From: Sphingobacterium sp. UGAL515B_05
GTDB taxonomy: Bacteria; Bacteroidota; Bacteroidia; Sphingobacteriales; Sphingobacteriaceae
Length of the DNA stretch: 64,000 bases
Direction: 5' to 3'
NCBI RefSeq assembly: GCF_033097525.1
Contig: NZ_CP109907.1
Coordinates: forward strand, 5,394,001-5,458,000
The notes under the pieces are model-generated. The model was not told the origin of the DNA, ran no database searches, and saw only the letters and a program-made list of their open reading frames with translations. Numbering within the stretch: position 1 is the first letter of the stretch; the number at the start of each line of letters is the position of its first letter. Shown here piece by piece: positions 53,602 to 62,900 of the stretch. A program made the translations under genes and the position numbers.

Positions 53602-53645
53602 GAAATCCCTAAAAGTGCCACGAATGTGCCACAAACTTTTGGCGT
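53602..53645. repeat. Degenerate tandem array with 11-bp period, four units
   Basis: Successive 11-mers GAAATCCCTAA, AAGTGCCACGA, ATGTGCCACAA and ACTTTTGGCGT; the middle two share TGCCAC in phase. The period equals that of the arrays at 9139 and 26438. Confidence 0.5.
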
Positions 53646-53676
53646 ATTTTTGAAAATTTTAGCAATTCCCATAAAC

Positions 53677-53712
53677 AAAAAAATCCTGCAAATCATTGAT
53701 TTTGCAGGATTT
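53677..53712 (-). terminator. Rho-independent terminator after tRNA-Ser
   Basis: Arms AAATCCTGCAAA and TTTGCAGGATTT flank an 8-nt loop, preceded by an A-run that gives U residues on the minus strand. Confidence 0.82.
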
Positions 53713-53753
53713 ATCTATTTTTTAGTGCTTTTTAAAAACTTTAAATTTGCACC

Positions 53754-53841
53754 TGGCGGAGAGTGAGGGATTCGAACCCCCGAACCTGTGACAGTTAACG
53801 GTTTTCAAGACCGCCGCATTCGACCACTCTGCCAACTCTCC
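53754..53841 (-). tRNA. tRNA-Ser (anticodon UGA)
   Basis: The minus strand folds as a class II tRNA with acceptor GGAGAGT/ACTCTCC, discriminator G, and an encoded CCA at 53754-53756. The anticodon loop CTTGAAA gives TGA, reading UCA-type serine codons. A long variable arm (about 53778-53795) and a T-loop TTCGAAT are present. The promoter was not identified; a terminator lies downstream. Confidence 0.95.
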
Positions 53842-53896
53842 GCGACAAAAGTACGAATTTTTACTCTCCTGCCAAATTTTATTTTATATATTGTAT

Positions 53897-54415
53897 CTAT
53901 TGAGCTTTTATAAACTGAATATCAGCACTAAATTTTACATCGTCGCTCACCATAACGCCTCCTGTTTCTAAAGCAGCGTTCCAATTAAGGCCAAATTCTG
54001 AACGTTTGATTTTGCCTTCCACAATAAAACCAGCTTTCGTATTTCCCCAAGGATCTTTTTGTATTCCTGCAAATTCCAAATCAAATACGACCGGTCTAGT
54101 GACGTCACGAATAGTCAGATTTCCCTTAATTTGCTCATTTTCTAAACTCGTCGCCTCAAAAGTAATGGTAGGATATTTTTCCACGTCAAAAAAGTCAGGA
54201 CTTTTTAGATGTCCATCCCGTTGTTCATTACGTGTATTGATAGATGCTGTATTAATAACCACTTTGGCAAGCGCATTTTTAAAATCTTCGCCTTCGGCAT
54301 CAACATCTATTTTAAAACCGTCAAAGTTTCCTTTAACGTTCGTAATCATCATGTGTTTTACTTTGAATTCTATCTCGCTATGTGCAGCGTCTAGTTCCCA
54401 TTTTCCTTGTGCCAT
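53897..54415 (-). CDS. YceI-family lipid-binding protein
   Basis: The 172-residue protein is a whole YceI domain: WELDAAHSEIEFKVKHMMITNVKGNF at the start, then INTRNEQRDGHLKSPDFFDVEKYPTITF. GNLTIRDVTRPVVFDL and the end FGLNWNAALETGGVMVSDDV complete it. YceI folds as a lipocalin-like barrel that binds polyisoprenoids. No signal peptide is visible, so it is probably cytoplasmic. TACCTTTG (54448-54455, minus) is a possible -7 box without a well-spaced -33. Confidence 0.93.
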   Translation of the reverse strand: MAQGKWELDAAHSEIEFKVKHMMITNVKGNFDGFKIDVDAEGEDFKNALAKVVINTASINTRNEQRDGHLKSPDFFDVEKYPTITFEATSLENEQIKGNLTIRDVTRPVVFDLEFAGIQKDPWGNTKAGFIVEGKIKRSEFGLNWNAALETGGVMVSDDVKFSADIQFIKAQ

Positions 54416-54554
54416 AATTTTATGTTTTTTCTATTTGTTTAATAACACAAAGGTAACAGCAGTTTTATTCATTTTGTTTGACCTAGATCAATAAAATAAT
54501 CTTATTGAAAAGCAATCAGTTATTGAAAAACCACAAAAAAAAGCTGGTGATATT

Positions 54555-54584
54555 TTGGAAATATAACACAAATGTCTACTTTTG
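54555..54584 (+). promoter_or_regulatory. tRNA-Arg promoter (TTG-N19-TAnnTTTG)
   Basis: TTG at 54555-54557, a 19-bp spacer and TACTTTTG at 54577-54584 match the Bacteroidota housekeeping promoter, 16 bp before the tRNA. Confidence 0.75.
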
Positions 54585-54600
54585 CATTACCGAAAGCGAC

Positions 54601-54674
54601 GCGCCAATAGCTCAGCTGGATAGAGCATCGGTTTTCTAAACCGACGGTCTCAGGTTCGAATCCTGATTGGCGTA
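54601..54674 (+). tRNA. tRNA-Arg (anticodon UCU)
   Basis: Cloverleaf with acceptor GCGCCAA/TTGGCGT (G-U at the first pair), D-loop AGCTGGATAGA, anticodon stem TCGGT/ACCGA and loop TTTCTAA giving anticodon TCT. The T-arm has TTCGAAT. Discriminator A; CCA is not encoded. A promoter precedes and a terminator follows. Confidence 0.95.
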
Positions 54675-54675
54675 C

Positions 54676-54712
54676 AAAAAAGGCCTTTAATTCATTTTAA
54701 AGGCCTTTTTTA
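54676..54712 (+). terminator. Rho-independent terminator after tRNA-Arg
   Basis: Stem AAAAAAGGCCTTTAA with TTTAAAGGCCTTTTTT starts right after the tRNA; it could also end the convergent GH3 transcript. Confidence 0.88.
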
Positions 54713-54750
54713 TGAACTTGATTTTTGGTTGATAAAATGCTTGAACATTT

Positions 54751-57063
54751 TTATTTTTTCACAAATTCACGTACACGTTCATCTTTAATCACACCCGACC
54801 AGTTCAGACCATAACCAAAATCATAAGCATGCCCCGCCTGGTCAATATATACTTCCATATCGAAAGGCAGGTCCTCAGCTTGTTTCTCCACCGTAACCAT
54901 ATTTGCGGGCATTTGTACGGGTAGTAAACCCGAAGGCTCATATTTCCCAAACATAATATCAAGTACCGCCTGTGTGGATATACCAAAATTTAAAATAATA
55001 CCAGAAACTTCTTTTTCAAATTCAGCAAAGACCATTGGCTTGTTCGCAGTCACAGATACCACAACTGGTTTGCCCTTCATCATTGCTTTTGTATCCAAAA
55101 TAGTCTGAAGATCCATCACATTGGCAGCAGTTGTAGTTTTATCTTTATAAGACCTATTCATTATGGAAGGATCGATTACGGGGTCACCTGCTGCCATACT
55201 TTCCGCACGGGCAGCTGAAGCAGTATAAGTGCCATATTGCAAAGAAATTGGCACATAGCCATTTCCACCACTTACACGATCCCGCTCACTATACCCTCCT
55301 TCGGCACTAATGGGGCTCCGAACAAACACCAATGCCAGATCAGCATCATTGGGATTATCGGTCACATCAGCATATTTTCGCAAAACCTCAATATTGACAG
55401 GATATTCCAACTGCGCCTGTATGTAGTTACCCCACCAATCTTTCATCGCTGGAGTGTATACTTTAGGAACATACACTTTCTTTCGGCCACGAATAGGCAT
55501 TTGCTGATCGATATTCTTCAACAATACAACGGACTTCACCTGAGCTTCATACCCCTCCTTCATGTAGTTCGGATTCCCGACAATCTTACGAGTTTCAGTA
55601 ACATCAAGATACGGATTTTCAAAAAGTCCAATGCGGAAAATATTTAGCAGTAGCCTTCGCGCTGAGGCCTCAAACCTTTGTCGCATGAATTTTTCACCAT
55701 ACTCCTTTACCCCCAACGCGTAAGCTTCAAGCACAGGGACTTTATCATTGTTTCCTCCAAATTGATCCACACCTGCCATTAAAGCCTTGTAGTGACGTTC
55801 AGCTATAGACAATCGTTCCACTCCCCAAGGCTTACCCGCAAATCCATCGGGCATAGGTGCTTCATCCCCCGTAATAAGCCAGTCTGAACAGATCACCCCA
55901 TCATATCCATAAGTGCCACGCAGCAGGTCTGTTAATAAATATTTACTGTAGCCGTTTCCAACATTTTCACCATTTTTCTTATCCTGATCGAAGGAAATGG
56001 TATAATAGGGCATCACGGCCGCTGCTTTACTTGTTTTTCCTGCAAGCTGAAAAGCCCCATTCACAAAAGGTCCGATATGTTGCTTGAGATTATCCCCTGG
56101 ATAAACAGCAAACTTACCGATCGCCCAATGACCATCTCGACCACCCTCTTCCGGGCCACCACTAGGCCAATGTTTAACCATTGCATTGACACTTTTGTAG
56201 CCCCAACCTAAGGCAATTTCATCTTTCCCCACAGAAGTTTGAAAACCATCAATATAAGCTCTAGCCATTGCAGTAGTTAGCGCCGGGCTTTCTCCAAAAG
56301 TCATTCCAATACGATACCAACGAGGTTCAGTACCGAGATCAATCTGCGGTGATAATGCCGTTGTAATCCCAAGCGATCGGTATTCCGAAGCAGCGACTTG
56401 ACCAAACCGTCTAACAATCGCTGGGTCGAAAGTCGCTGCCATTGCAAGCCCGTCTGGCCACATGGAGATTTGACCACCCGCTCCTGCGTTGAACTCTGCA
56501 CTTACCACCGCATTATGCCGCGGATCAGAACTGTTGTTTGCGGGAATACCCCATCCTATCCCTTCCACAAAACCTTGTAGTTCATTGTTCCAACGAGCGG
56601 CTGTCTCCGGGTCCTTTACCGCTGTCAATAGCACATGCCTTACTCCATCTTTATGGAGAAAATCGCGCTGTTGATCAGTTAGCTCCCAAGGCGAAACATC
56701 CGCATCAGGATAGTTTTTACCGCGATAAGTACCGGCCATAAACCCAATAGCAGGAGCCGGCAAAGCTTGGTGCCTACTATACAACATAAGTCCAGCGATT
56801 TGATCAATCGTTAATTGCGAAGCAAGGTCTCTGGCCCTTTCCTCGGGTCCTAATCTCCAGTCTTCATAATGATCCAATTTTCCGTTTCGATTTAAATCCT
56901 TAAACTTCTTGCCAGCTACAGTCAGAATTTTCACTCCTGATGTTGTTGAATAACCCAATACCGGCCCCTGTTTATTCTCAACTTTTTGATAAGCCTGACC
57001 TTGAGCCACCTGCGTTAAAGACAGACTAAAAGATAATGCAAAAATTAGTTTCCCTGATTTCAT
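54751..57063 (-). CDS. Secreted glycoside hydrolase family 3 beta-glycosidase
   Basis: From the ATG at 57063 the protein has 770 residues with a signal peptide (MKSGKLIFALSFSLSLTQ, ending VAQG); a TTG eight codons earlier is less likely. A Ca-binding-like DLNRNGKLDHYEDW precedes the GH3 barrel. The barrel has HWPSGGPEEGGRDGH and the nucleophile Asp in VICSDWLITGDE. The second domain and a fibronectin-like end follow. It cleaves beta-linked glucose or xylose units. The gene is divergent from a NUDIX/winged-helix regulator that may control it. Confidence 0.92.
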   Translation of the reverse strand: MKSGKLIFALSFSLSLTQVAQGQAYQKVENKQGPVLGYSTTSGVKILTVAGKKFKDLNRNGKLDHYEDWRLGPEERARDLASQLTIDQIAGLMLYSRHQALPAPAIGFMAGTYRGKNYPDADVSPWELTDQQRDFLHKDGVRHVLLTAVKDPETAARWNNELQGFVEGIGWGIPANNSSDPRHNAVVSAEFNAGAGGQISMWPDGLAMAATFDPAIVRRFGQVAASEYRSLGITTALSPQIDLGTEPRWYRIGMTFGESPALTTAMARAYIDGFQTSVGKDEIALGWGYKSVNAMVKHWPSGGPEEGGRDGHWAIGKFAVYPGDNLKQHIGPFVNGAFQLAGKTSKAAAVMPYYTISFDQDKKNGENVGNGYSKYLLTDLLRGTYGYDGVICSDWLITGDEAPMPDGFAGKPWGVERLSIAERHYKALMAGVDQFGGNNDKVPVLEAYALGVKEYGEKFMRQRFEASARRLLLNIFRIGLFENPYLDVTETRKIVGNPNYMKEGYEAQVKSVVLLKNIDQQMPIRGRKKVYVPKVYTPAMKDWWGNYIQAQLEYPVNIEVLRKYADVTDNPNDADLALVFVRSPISAEGGYSERDRVSGGNGYVPISLQYGTYTASAARAESMAAGDPVIDPSIMNRSYKDKTTTAANVMDLQTILDTKAMMKGKPVVVSVTANKPMVFAEFEKEVSGIILNFGISTQAVLDIMFGKYEPSGLLPVQMPANMVTVEKQAEDLPFDMEVYIDQAGHAYDFGYGLNWSGVIKDERVREFVKK

Positions 57064-57148
57064 ATAGAACATTATTTTGGTAAACAAATAATATGATGAA
57101 TCTCGCCTCTTTATTGGCGGAAAAAAAATAGTTATAATCAGTTATTAT

Positions 57149-57171
57149 TAATGCTTCGTAAAGAAGCATTA
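57149..57171. promoter_or_regulatory. Inverted repeat between GH3 gene and NUDIX regulator, candidate operator
   Basis: TAATGCTTC-GTAAA-GAAGCATTA is a perfect 9-bp inverted repeat with a 5-nt spacer, 85 bp upstream of the GH3 start. It lacks a T-run, so an operator is more likely than a terminator. Confidence 0.5.
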
Positions 57172-57365
57172 CAATACTACAATCTTTTTAATCGAATACA
57201 AAAAACAAAATCACAAAATAAATACAAAAAACTCATATCCAATTAAATACATTAACATGAGCACGCTCTTTGTAATTTTCAGCCGAAGAATTGAAATTAT
57301 TTTATCGATCAATTTACCTGTGATTGCGATATTTTTTTGTAATATTAATCCAAAGACAACAGGGT

Positions 57366-58115
57366 ATGGATTTCAGAACACAGATCATAAATGCATCGGC
57401 AGAGAGTTATGAAAAATTCCTACCACATATTTCTGTAGACACTGTCATCTTCGGATTTAACCAAGGTACCTTGAAAATCCTCCTGTTAAAAATGAATTAC
57501 AACAAAGAATGGTTTCTCCCCGGGGGCTATGTAGGAAAGAATGAAGACACAGATGAGGCTGTCAAACGTGTTCTTTATGAACGTTCGGGCGTAAAAGATA
57601 TCTTTTTAGAAGAGTTTGCTGTTTTTGGAAACCCCCAGCGTAACCAACAATCTTTTGCTGACTTCCCGGATACACTTTGGAACAAGCAACGGTTTATTTC
57701 CATAGGTTACTATGCGCTGGTCAACTATACCTATGTCATTCCTCAGCCCGATGCACTAAGCGAAACCTGCCAATGGGTAGATTTTAAGGAGGTAGCATCA
57801 CTGGATATTACGATGGATCACCGCAACATAATTGACAAGGCCCTACAGGTATTGCGTGAAAGACTGTCCTACAAACCTATTGGTTACAATTTATTGCCGG
57901 ATAAGTTCACGCTCCCCGACCTTCAACGGCTGTACGAGACAGTCTTAGGAAAAAAGCTCAATCGAGGCAATTTCTATCGAAAAATGAAAAATATGGCGAT
58001 CCTCGAGAAATTGGACGAACAGCGAAAAGGTGGAGCTCATAAAGCGCCCGACCTTTATAAATTTAATCAGGATATATATAACAGCATCTTAAAGGAAGGG
58101 GCGAACACGTGGTAA
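57366..58115 (+). CDS. NUDIX-winged-helix transcriptional regulator (NrtR/AraR-like)
   Basis: From the ATG at 57366 the protein has 249 residues. The N-terminal NUDIX domain (about 20-140: VDTVIFGFNQGTLKILLLKM, FLPGGYVGKNEDTDEAVKRVLYE) lacks the full catalytic REExxEE pattern, as in regulators that bind but do not cleave a ligand. The C-terminal winged helix (LPDKFTLPDLQRLYETVLGKKLNRGNFYRKM) binds DNA. In Bacteroidota such proteins can control sugar utilization. The neighbouring divergent GH3 gene is the likely target. Confidence 0.88.
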   Translation: MDFRTQIINASAESYEKFLPHISVDTVIFGFNQGTLKILLLKMNYNKEWFLPGGYVGKNEDTDEAVKRVLYERSGVKDIFLEEFAVFGNPQRNQQSFADFPDTLWNKQRFISIGYYALVNYTYVIPQPDALSETCQWVDFKEVASLDITMDHRNIIDKALQVLRERLSYKPIGYNLLPDKFTLPDLQRLYETVLGKKLNRGNFYRKMKNMAILEKLDEQRKGGAHKAPDLYKFNQDIYNSILKEGANTW

Positions 58116-58283
58116 TTGTAGTTCTTCCCCAGGCTCCTACTGACCGAAAACAAGGAATCCAGATGCCGCCTCAAAACTCGACTAATAAAAATATATCACC
58201 TTTTTCCAGATTAACCTGATAGCCGCCATAGGTATTCAATAAAAAAACAGCAAACACAACATGCTGCTCGATACTTCGATTTA

Positions 58284-58649
58284 TTAGGCTGTATATTTAT
58301 TTACGATACTTTCCAAATCCTCTAAATCAAATGGTTTGGACAGAAAATCATCTGCTCCAGCACGGTCTGCCAAGGATTGAATGTCATTGTTGGCCGACAC
58401 ATAAATGACTGGAATATGGTTAAAACGCTTATCCGCTTTCAACAGCCTCGTTGCTTCCACTCCGCCTATATTGGGAATCCAGTTGTCCATCAATATCAGA
58501 TCGGGTTCAGTAGATTCTACCCGTTGGATAATATCATGCGAAGTTTCTGATACTTCAACATGGAACCCCAAATCCGTTAATACAACTGTTATGACTTCCA
58601 ATATGATGGTATCGTCCTCAAATATCAATACAGTTTTTGTTTTACTCAT
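58284..58649 (-). CDS. Single-domain response regulator (CheY-like)
   Basis: From the ATG at 58649 the protein is 121 residues, a receiver domain alone. The acidic pocket is in LIFEDD, the phospho-accepting Asp in LILMDNWIPNIGG, the Thr/Ser position in VIYVSAN, and the Lys in FLSKPFDLEDL. It passes phosphate signals within the two-component cluster to its upstream side. The gap to the CheR gene is 73 bp. Target unknown. Confidence 0.9.
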   Translation of the reverse strand: MSKTKTVLIFEDDTIILEVITVVLTDLGFHVEVSETSHDIIQRVESTEPDLILMDNWIPNIGGVEATRLLKADKRFNHIPVIYVSANNDIQSLADRAGADDFLSKPFDLEDLESIVNKYTA

Positions 58650-58722
58650 ATTTTTTAGTTTATATACCGTGTTCTCATTCAATTATACCATGTGACATAC
58701 CTGTACTGCCAAATGGATTATC

Positions 58723-59553
58723 TTACAACGGGTAAAGTTTCTTCCAAATTTTTTGATTCCCAACCGCTGTAAAGTTATGCTGAATACTTGAAAATCGTAT
58801 CGTTTCTTTACTCCCCAGCGCCAAATATCCTAAATTTTCTAGACTTGCGTCAAACAATTTAAACACACGTTCCTGCAGATCTTTATTAAAGTAAATCAAA
58901 ACATTGCGACAAAGGATCAACTGAAAGCTATTAAAAGAGGTATCTGACACCAGATTATGGGTAGATAAAATCATTTTTCGTTTCAGATCAGCGTCAAATT
59001 TTGCCCATTCATAATTTGCCGTATAATACTTCGAAAAATCCTGTTTTCCGCCAGATTCCATATAATTCTCAGAGAATGTTTTTATTTGGCTTAATGGATA
59101 AACACCATTTCTTGCAATTTCAAGAACCCTTGGGTTAATATCAGTTGCATAAATCAATGACTTATGATACAAATTAGCCTCTTTCAATAATATAGCCATC
59201 GAATATGCTTCCTCTCCCGTTGAACAGCCCGCTACCCAGATCCGTATTAATGGATAGGTACCCAATTGAGGAAGGATTTCTTCCCGTAGTTCCCGAAAAA
59301 ATAAGGGATCCCGAAACATTTCCGTCAAGTTTACCGTAATCTCCTCAACAAAGTGCTGTAGAAATTCGGAATTGTCTTTTAAGGCAAATCTAAGTTCAGC
59401 AAAACTCGCCAATCGATCGTTTGTCATAATCCGATTGATCCTCCTCTTAATCGAAGCACGGCTGTACTGCAAAAAATCATAGCCATAATCGCGATAAATA
59501 TCTTCAAGCAAGATATCTATTTCATGGTCCTTTATAATATTGTAGCCCAACAT
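58723..59553 (-). CDS. CheR-type methyltransferase
   Basis: The 276-residue protein has the CheR N-terminal helical domain (FLQYSRASIKRRINRIM) and a Rossmann methyltransferase domain. The S-adenosylmethionine loop is in RIWVAGCSTGEEAYSMAILL, and FQLILCRNVLIYFNKDLQERVF is the family core. In chemotaxis CheR methylates receptor glutamates. Here no methyl-accepting receptor, CheA, CheW or CheB is adjacent, so it may modify the nearby kinase or act in a non-chemotaxis pathway. Its start abuts the upstream receiver gene's stop. Confidence 0.9.
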   Translation of the reverse strand: MLGYNIIKDHEIDILLEDIYRDYGYDFLQYSRASIKRRINRIMTNDRLASFAELRFALKDNSEFLQHFVEEITVNLTEMFRDPLFFRELREEILPQLGTYPLIRIWVAGCSTGEEAYSMAILLKEANLYHKSLIYATDINPRVLEIARNGVYPLSQIKTFSENYMESGGKQDFSKYYTANYEWAKFDADLKRKMILSTHNLVSDTSFNSFQLILCRNVLIYFNKDLQERVFKLFDASLENLGYLALGSKETIRFSSIQHNFTAVGNQKIWKKLYPL

Positions 59554-59925
59554 CTAGATCAATCGTTCAATTTCATACATCAATTTATCCACATCAATCG
59601 GTTTCGAAACATACGATTGCGCTCCAGCTTCCAAACATTTTTCCCGATCTCCGCTCATTGCTTGTGCCGTCACAGCAATGATAGGAAGTTCACTAATTCG
59701 TTCCGAATCTCGGATCAATCGAATCGTTTCATAACCATCAATCTCCGGCATCATCATATCCAGCAAAACCAGTGCAATGTCATTATCCGACTCCAATAAT
59801 GTAATTGCTTCGCGGGCAGTGGCACTACTCAAGACCTGATACCCCTTAGCCTTTAAAGTTAGTCGTAAGGCAAAAATATTACGCTGATCGTCGTCGACGA
59901 TCAATATCACTTTGTTCTGATCCAT
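59554..59925 (-). CDS. Single-domain response regulator, close to REC3 of the hybrid kinase
   Basis: From the ATG at 59925 the product has 123 residues and one receiver domain: VILIVDDDQRNIFALRLTLKAKGY, phospho-acceptor Asp in VLLDMMMPEIDGYETI, and SKPIDVDKLMYEI. It is strikingly similar to the last receiver of the kinase encoded 13 bp upstream (shared DMMMPE.DGYETI, LPIIAVTA, GDREKC, GA..Y.SKP.D.D), suggesting a duplicated module. The next gene, cheR, begins immediately after its stop. Confidence 0.92.
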   Translation of the reverse strand: MDQNKVILIVDDDQRNIFALRLTLKAKGYQVLSSATAREAITLLESDNDIALVLLDMMMPEIDGYETIRLIRDSERISELPIIAVTAQAMSGDREKCLEAGAQSYVSKPIDVDKLMYEIERLI

Positions 59926-59938
59926 ATAGCAGTTACCC

Positions 59939-62900
59939 CTAATTTTCATATAGCCACACACGCAATAAAGACAACAGCTGATCAATATCCACTGGCTTGG
60001 AAATATAATCGGACGCCCCGGCCTGAATGCATTTTTCGCGATCTCCGATCATCGACTTCGCTGTTACAGCAATGATCGGTAGTCCTGCATATTTTGCATT
60101 TTGTCGAATATTTTTGATGGTCTCATAACCGTCCATTTCGGGCATCATCATATCCATCAGTACGATATCAATAGATTCAGCCGAAGCAAGTACCTCCAGG
60201 GCCTCTCTACCATCCATTGCTGGAATGACCTTCACCTGAAATTTCTCCAAAGCTTTTGTCATGGAAAAGATATTACGAACATCATCGTCTGCAACAAGTA
60301 CATTCTTACCTTTCAGCACATCGGTTAACGTACCAAGACCATTGTTTTTTCTCCCCGCCTCATCTGAATTATTTACTTCTATTAAATGCAAAAACAGGCC
60401 GACTTCATCCAGAATCCGTTGATAGGAATGTGCTGTTTTCACCACAACCGAATCGGCATATTTCTTAATCTTAAGTTCCTCAGATTTAGACAGGTTCTTG
60501 CCTGTAAAGATGATGATGGGCAAATTTTCAAGACCTTCATGCTGTTTGATTGCTTCCAACGTATGGTAGCCCATTTCATCAGGTACTCCCATATCCAAAA
60601 TCACACAATCTACATCGGCTGTGCGCAAAGCTGTAATACTATCTTCGACATTGTCTTTTACTTCAAGTGAAATATTAAAACTACTTAAAAAATAAGACAA
60701 TGCACTTGCATGTTTTGGATTCTCTTCGACGATAAGCACCTTCTTGGGTGAACGGCTTAGCGCAGATTCAATCTTTTGAAATACGCTTGTCATTTGCTCC
60801 AAGGCAACAGGCTTATTGATAAAATCAATTGCCCCCTTTAATAAACTTTCTTTTTTCACCTCGAGCGATGACATGATATGCACAGGGATATGTCGTATTT
60901 CCTTATTTCCCTTCAATTGATCCATCACGGCCCATCCATCCATTACTGGTAATTGGATGTCCAATAAAACGGCAACAGGACGATATTTTTGTGCAGCGGG
61001 TAGCGCTTGGTCCCCACGTACAACAACAACCCCTTTATAATTTTGTGTGTGCGTATATTTCAATAGCGCCTTGGCAAAATTAACATCATCCTCGACAATC
61101 AATATCACTTTATCACCGTCCTTAATTGTATCCCTGTCATCCGGCACCTCCTCCGGAATGCGAATCGTAAGCGGATTGTAGGCTTCCTCTTTAACGATTT
61201 CATTGACCTCCTCCACCTCCGAAGAAATCTCTTCAACGAGCTGCTCTTCCTTGGTTAATAGCTCACCGACCTCGACTTTATCTTTTGGAATAATAAACAA
61301 AAATGTACTGCCCTTCCCTTCTTCACTCTCCAACTTGATCTCTCCACCCAAGAGACGTGCAATCTCCCGGCTAATCGACAGCCCCAGTCCTGTACCACCA
61401 AATTTTCTTCTGGTTGATCCATCCGCCTGTTGAAAAGCTTCAAAAATGATTTTTTGTTTATCAAGCGGAATACCTATACCCGAATCGACTACAGCGAACA
61501 CCAATCGATCACTATCGCTTGGATCTTCATAGATTTCCAGACGTACTTCGCCTTCTTTGGTAAATTTAATGGCATTAGAAATTAGATTCCGTAGTACTTG
61601 ATCTATCCGCAAACGATCACCTTGAAAGCTCCGGTTAACCGAATCACTGATACTTGTTCTGAAAATTAAACCCTTTTCCTGTACAACAGGCGAAAACAGA
61701 CTATTCAAATCCGCCAAAATATCATTCAGGTTCAACCTTGTATATTCCAAGGTCATCTTACCCGATTCAATTTTGGAAAGGTCCAGAATCTCATCAATCA
61801 AGGTGAGCAAACTTGTTCCCGAACTTTGTATAACTTTGGCTGACTCAATCTGATCTGAATTCAGATTTTCCTCCACATTCTCAGACAATAAGCGCGACAA
61901 TAATAAGATCGAGTTGAGTGGCGTACGCAATTCGTGCGACATATTAGCTAAAAATTCCGACTTATATTTGGTACTTAGTGCCAGCTCCTCAGCTTTTTGT
62001 TGGATCTCCTGATTCCGTTCCGCAATCATCAGATTCTTATCCTCAAGCAAACGCGAGCGCTCCTCCAGCTCTTGATTGGACTGCATCAGTTCCTCATGCT
62101 GCACTCTAAGTTCCTCCTCCGAAGATTGCAAACGCAATGTTTGCGCCTCCAATTCAGTATTTAAGCTTTCAAGCTCGGCATGTTGCGTTAGTAGCTCTTC
62201 AGACTGCACCTGAGTTTCCTCCAATAAGGTCTGGATTTTCGCCCTTCCTTTTGCTGAAACCAGTGCAATCCCAATCTGTCGGGAACATTCAGTCAAAAAT
62301 GTCTTTTCCACTGCAGTAAAACTCTCCATTTGACCAACCTCCAATACACCCAGCACCTGATCATCAACCAGCATTGGTAAAAGCTGAATATGAGGTACAT
62401 TGATTTTTCCGTTGGCAAAACTCACGAGATAGTCTGCTGAATTCAAATTATTCAAGGTCTTTGGTTCACGATCCGTAAATACCTGACCGATATATCCTTC
62501 ACCAGGTAAAAAATATTTTTGTACCTGTTTATCGAGTCCATACGTTCCTGCCAGCTCCAACCTTTCATCATTAAAGATATAGATTGCACCACTAACAGCC
62601 CCCATATATCCGATCAGGGTTTTGATAGAATCGACCGCAATCGTTTCTTCACTCTTATTCCCCACCAACCCTGTATAGAGTTTTGCATAACCGGCATGCA
62701 ACCAGTCGTTATCTTTAAGTTGGTCAAAAGATTTCTTCAACGATTTGGACATTCGGTTGACCGATTTGGCTATTGCTCCCAAATCATCATCCTCCACCTC
62801 TTCTGCTTTGACGTCATATTCCCCCAATGCGATGCGATTGGTTATTTTTTGAACTAAATTTAATCGTCTTGAAATCGCTTCATCCTTGTCACGAAGTGAT

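Larger units (their letters stand above)
53365..53753. other. Spacer between the cassette-like gene and tRNA-Ser
   Basis: No gene is supported in these 389 bp. It contains the upstream boundary motif (53390-53399), the 11-bp-period repeats (53602-53645) and the tRNA terminator (53677-53712). Confidence 0.5.

Noticed and set aside
54006..54494. 162-aa open frame on the plus strand
   Set aside because: Antisense to yceI; no domain or signal, while the minus-strand frame is a complete YceI protein.
53754..54674. tRNA-bounded genomic island
   Set aside because: Two tRNA genes flank yceI, but no integrase, phage gene or direct repeat of a tRNA 3' end was found beside either tRNA.
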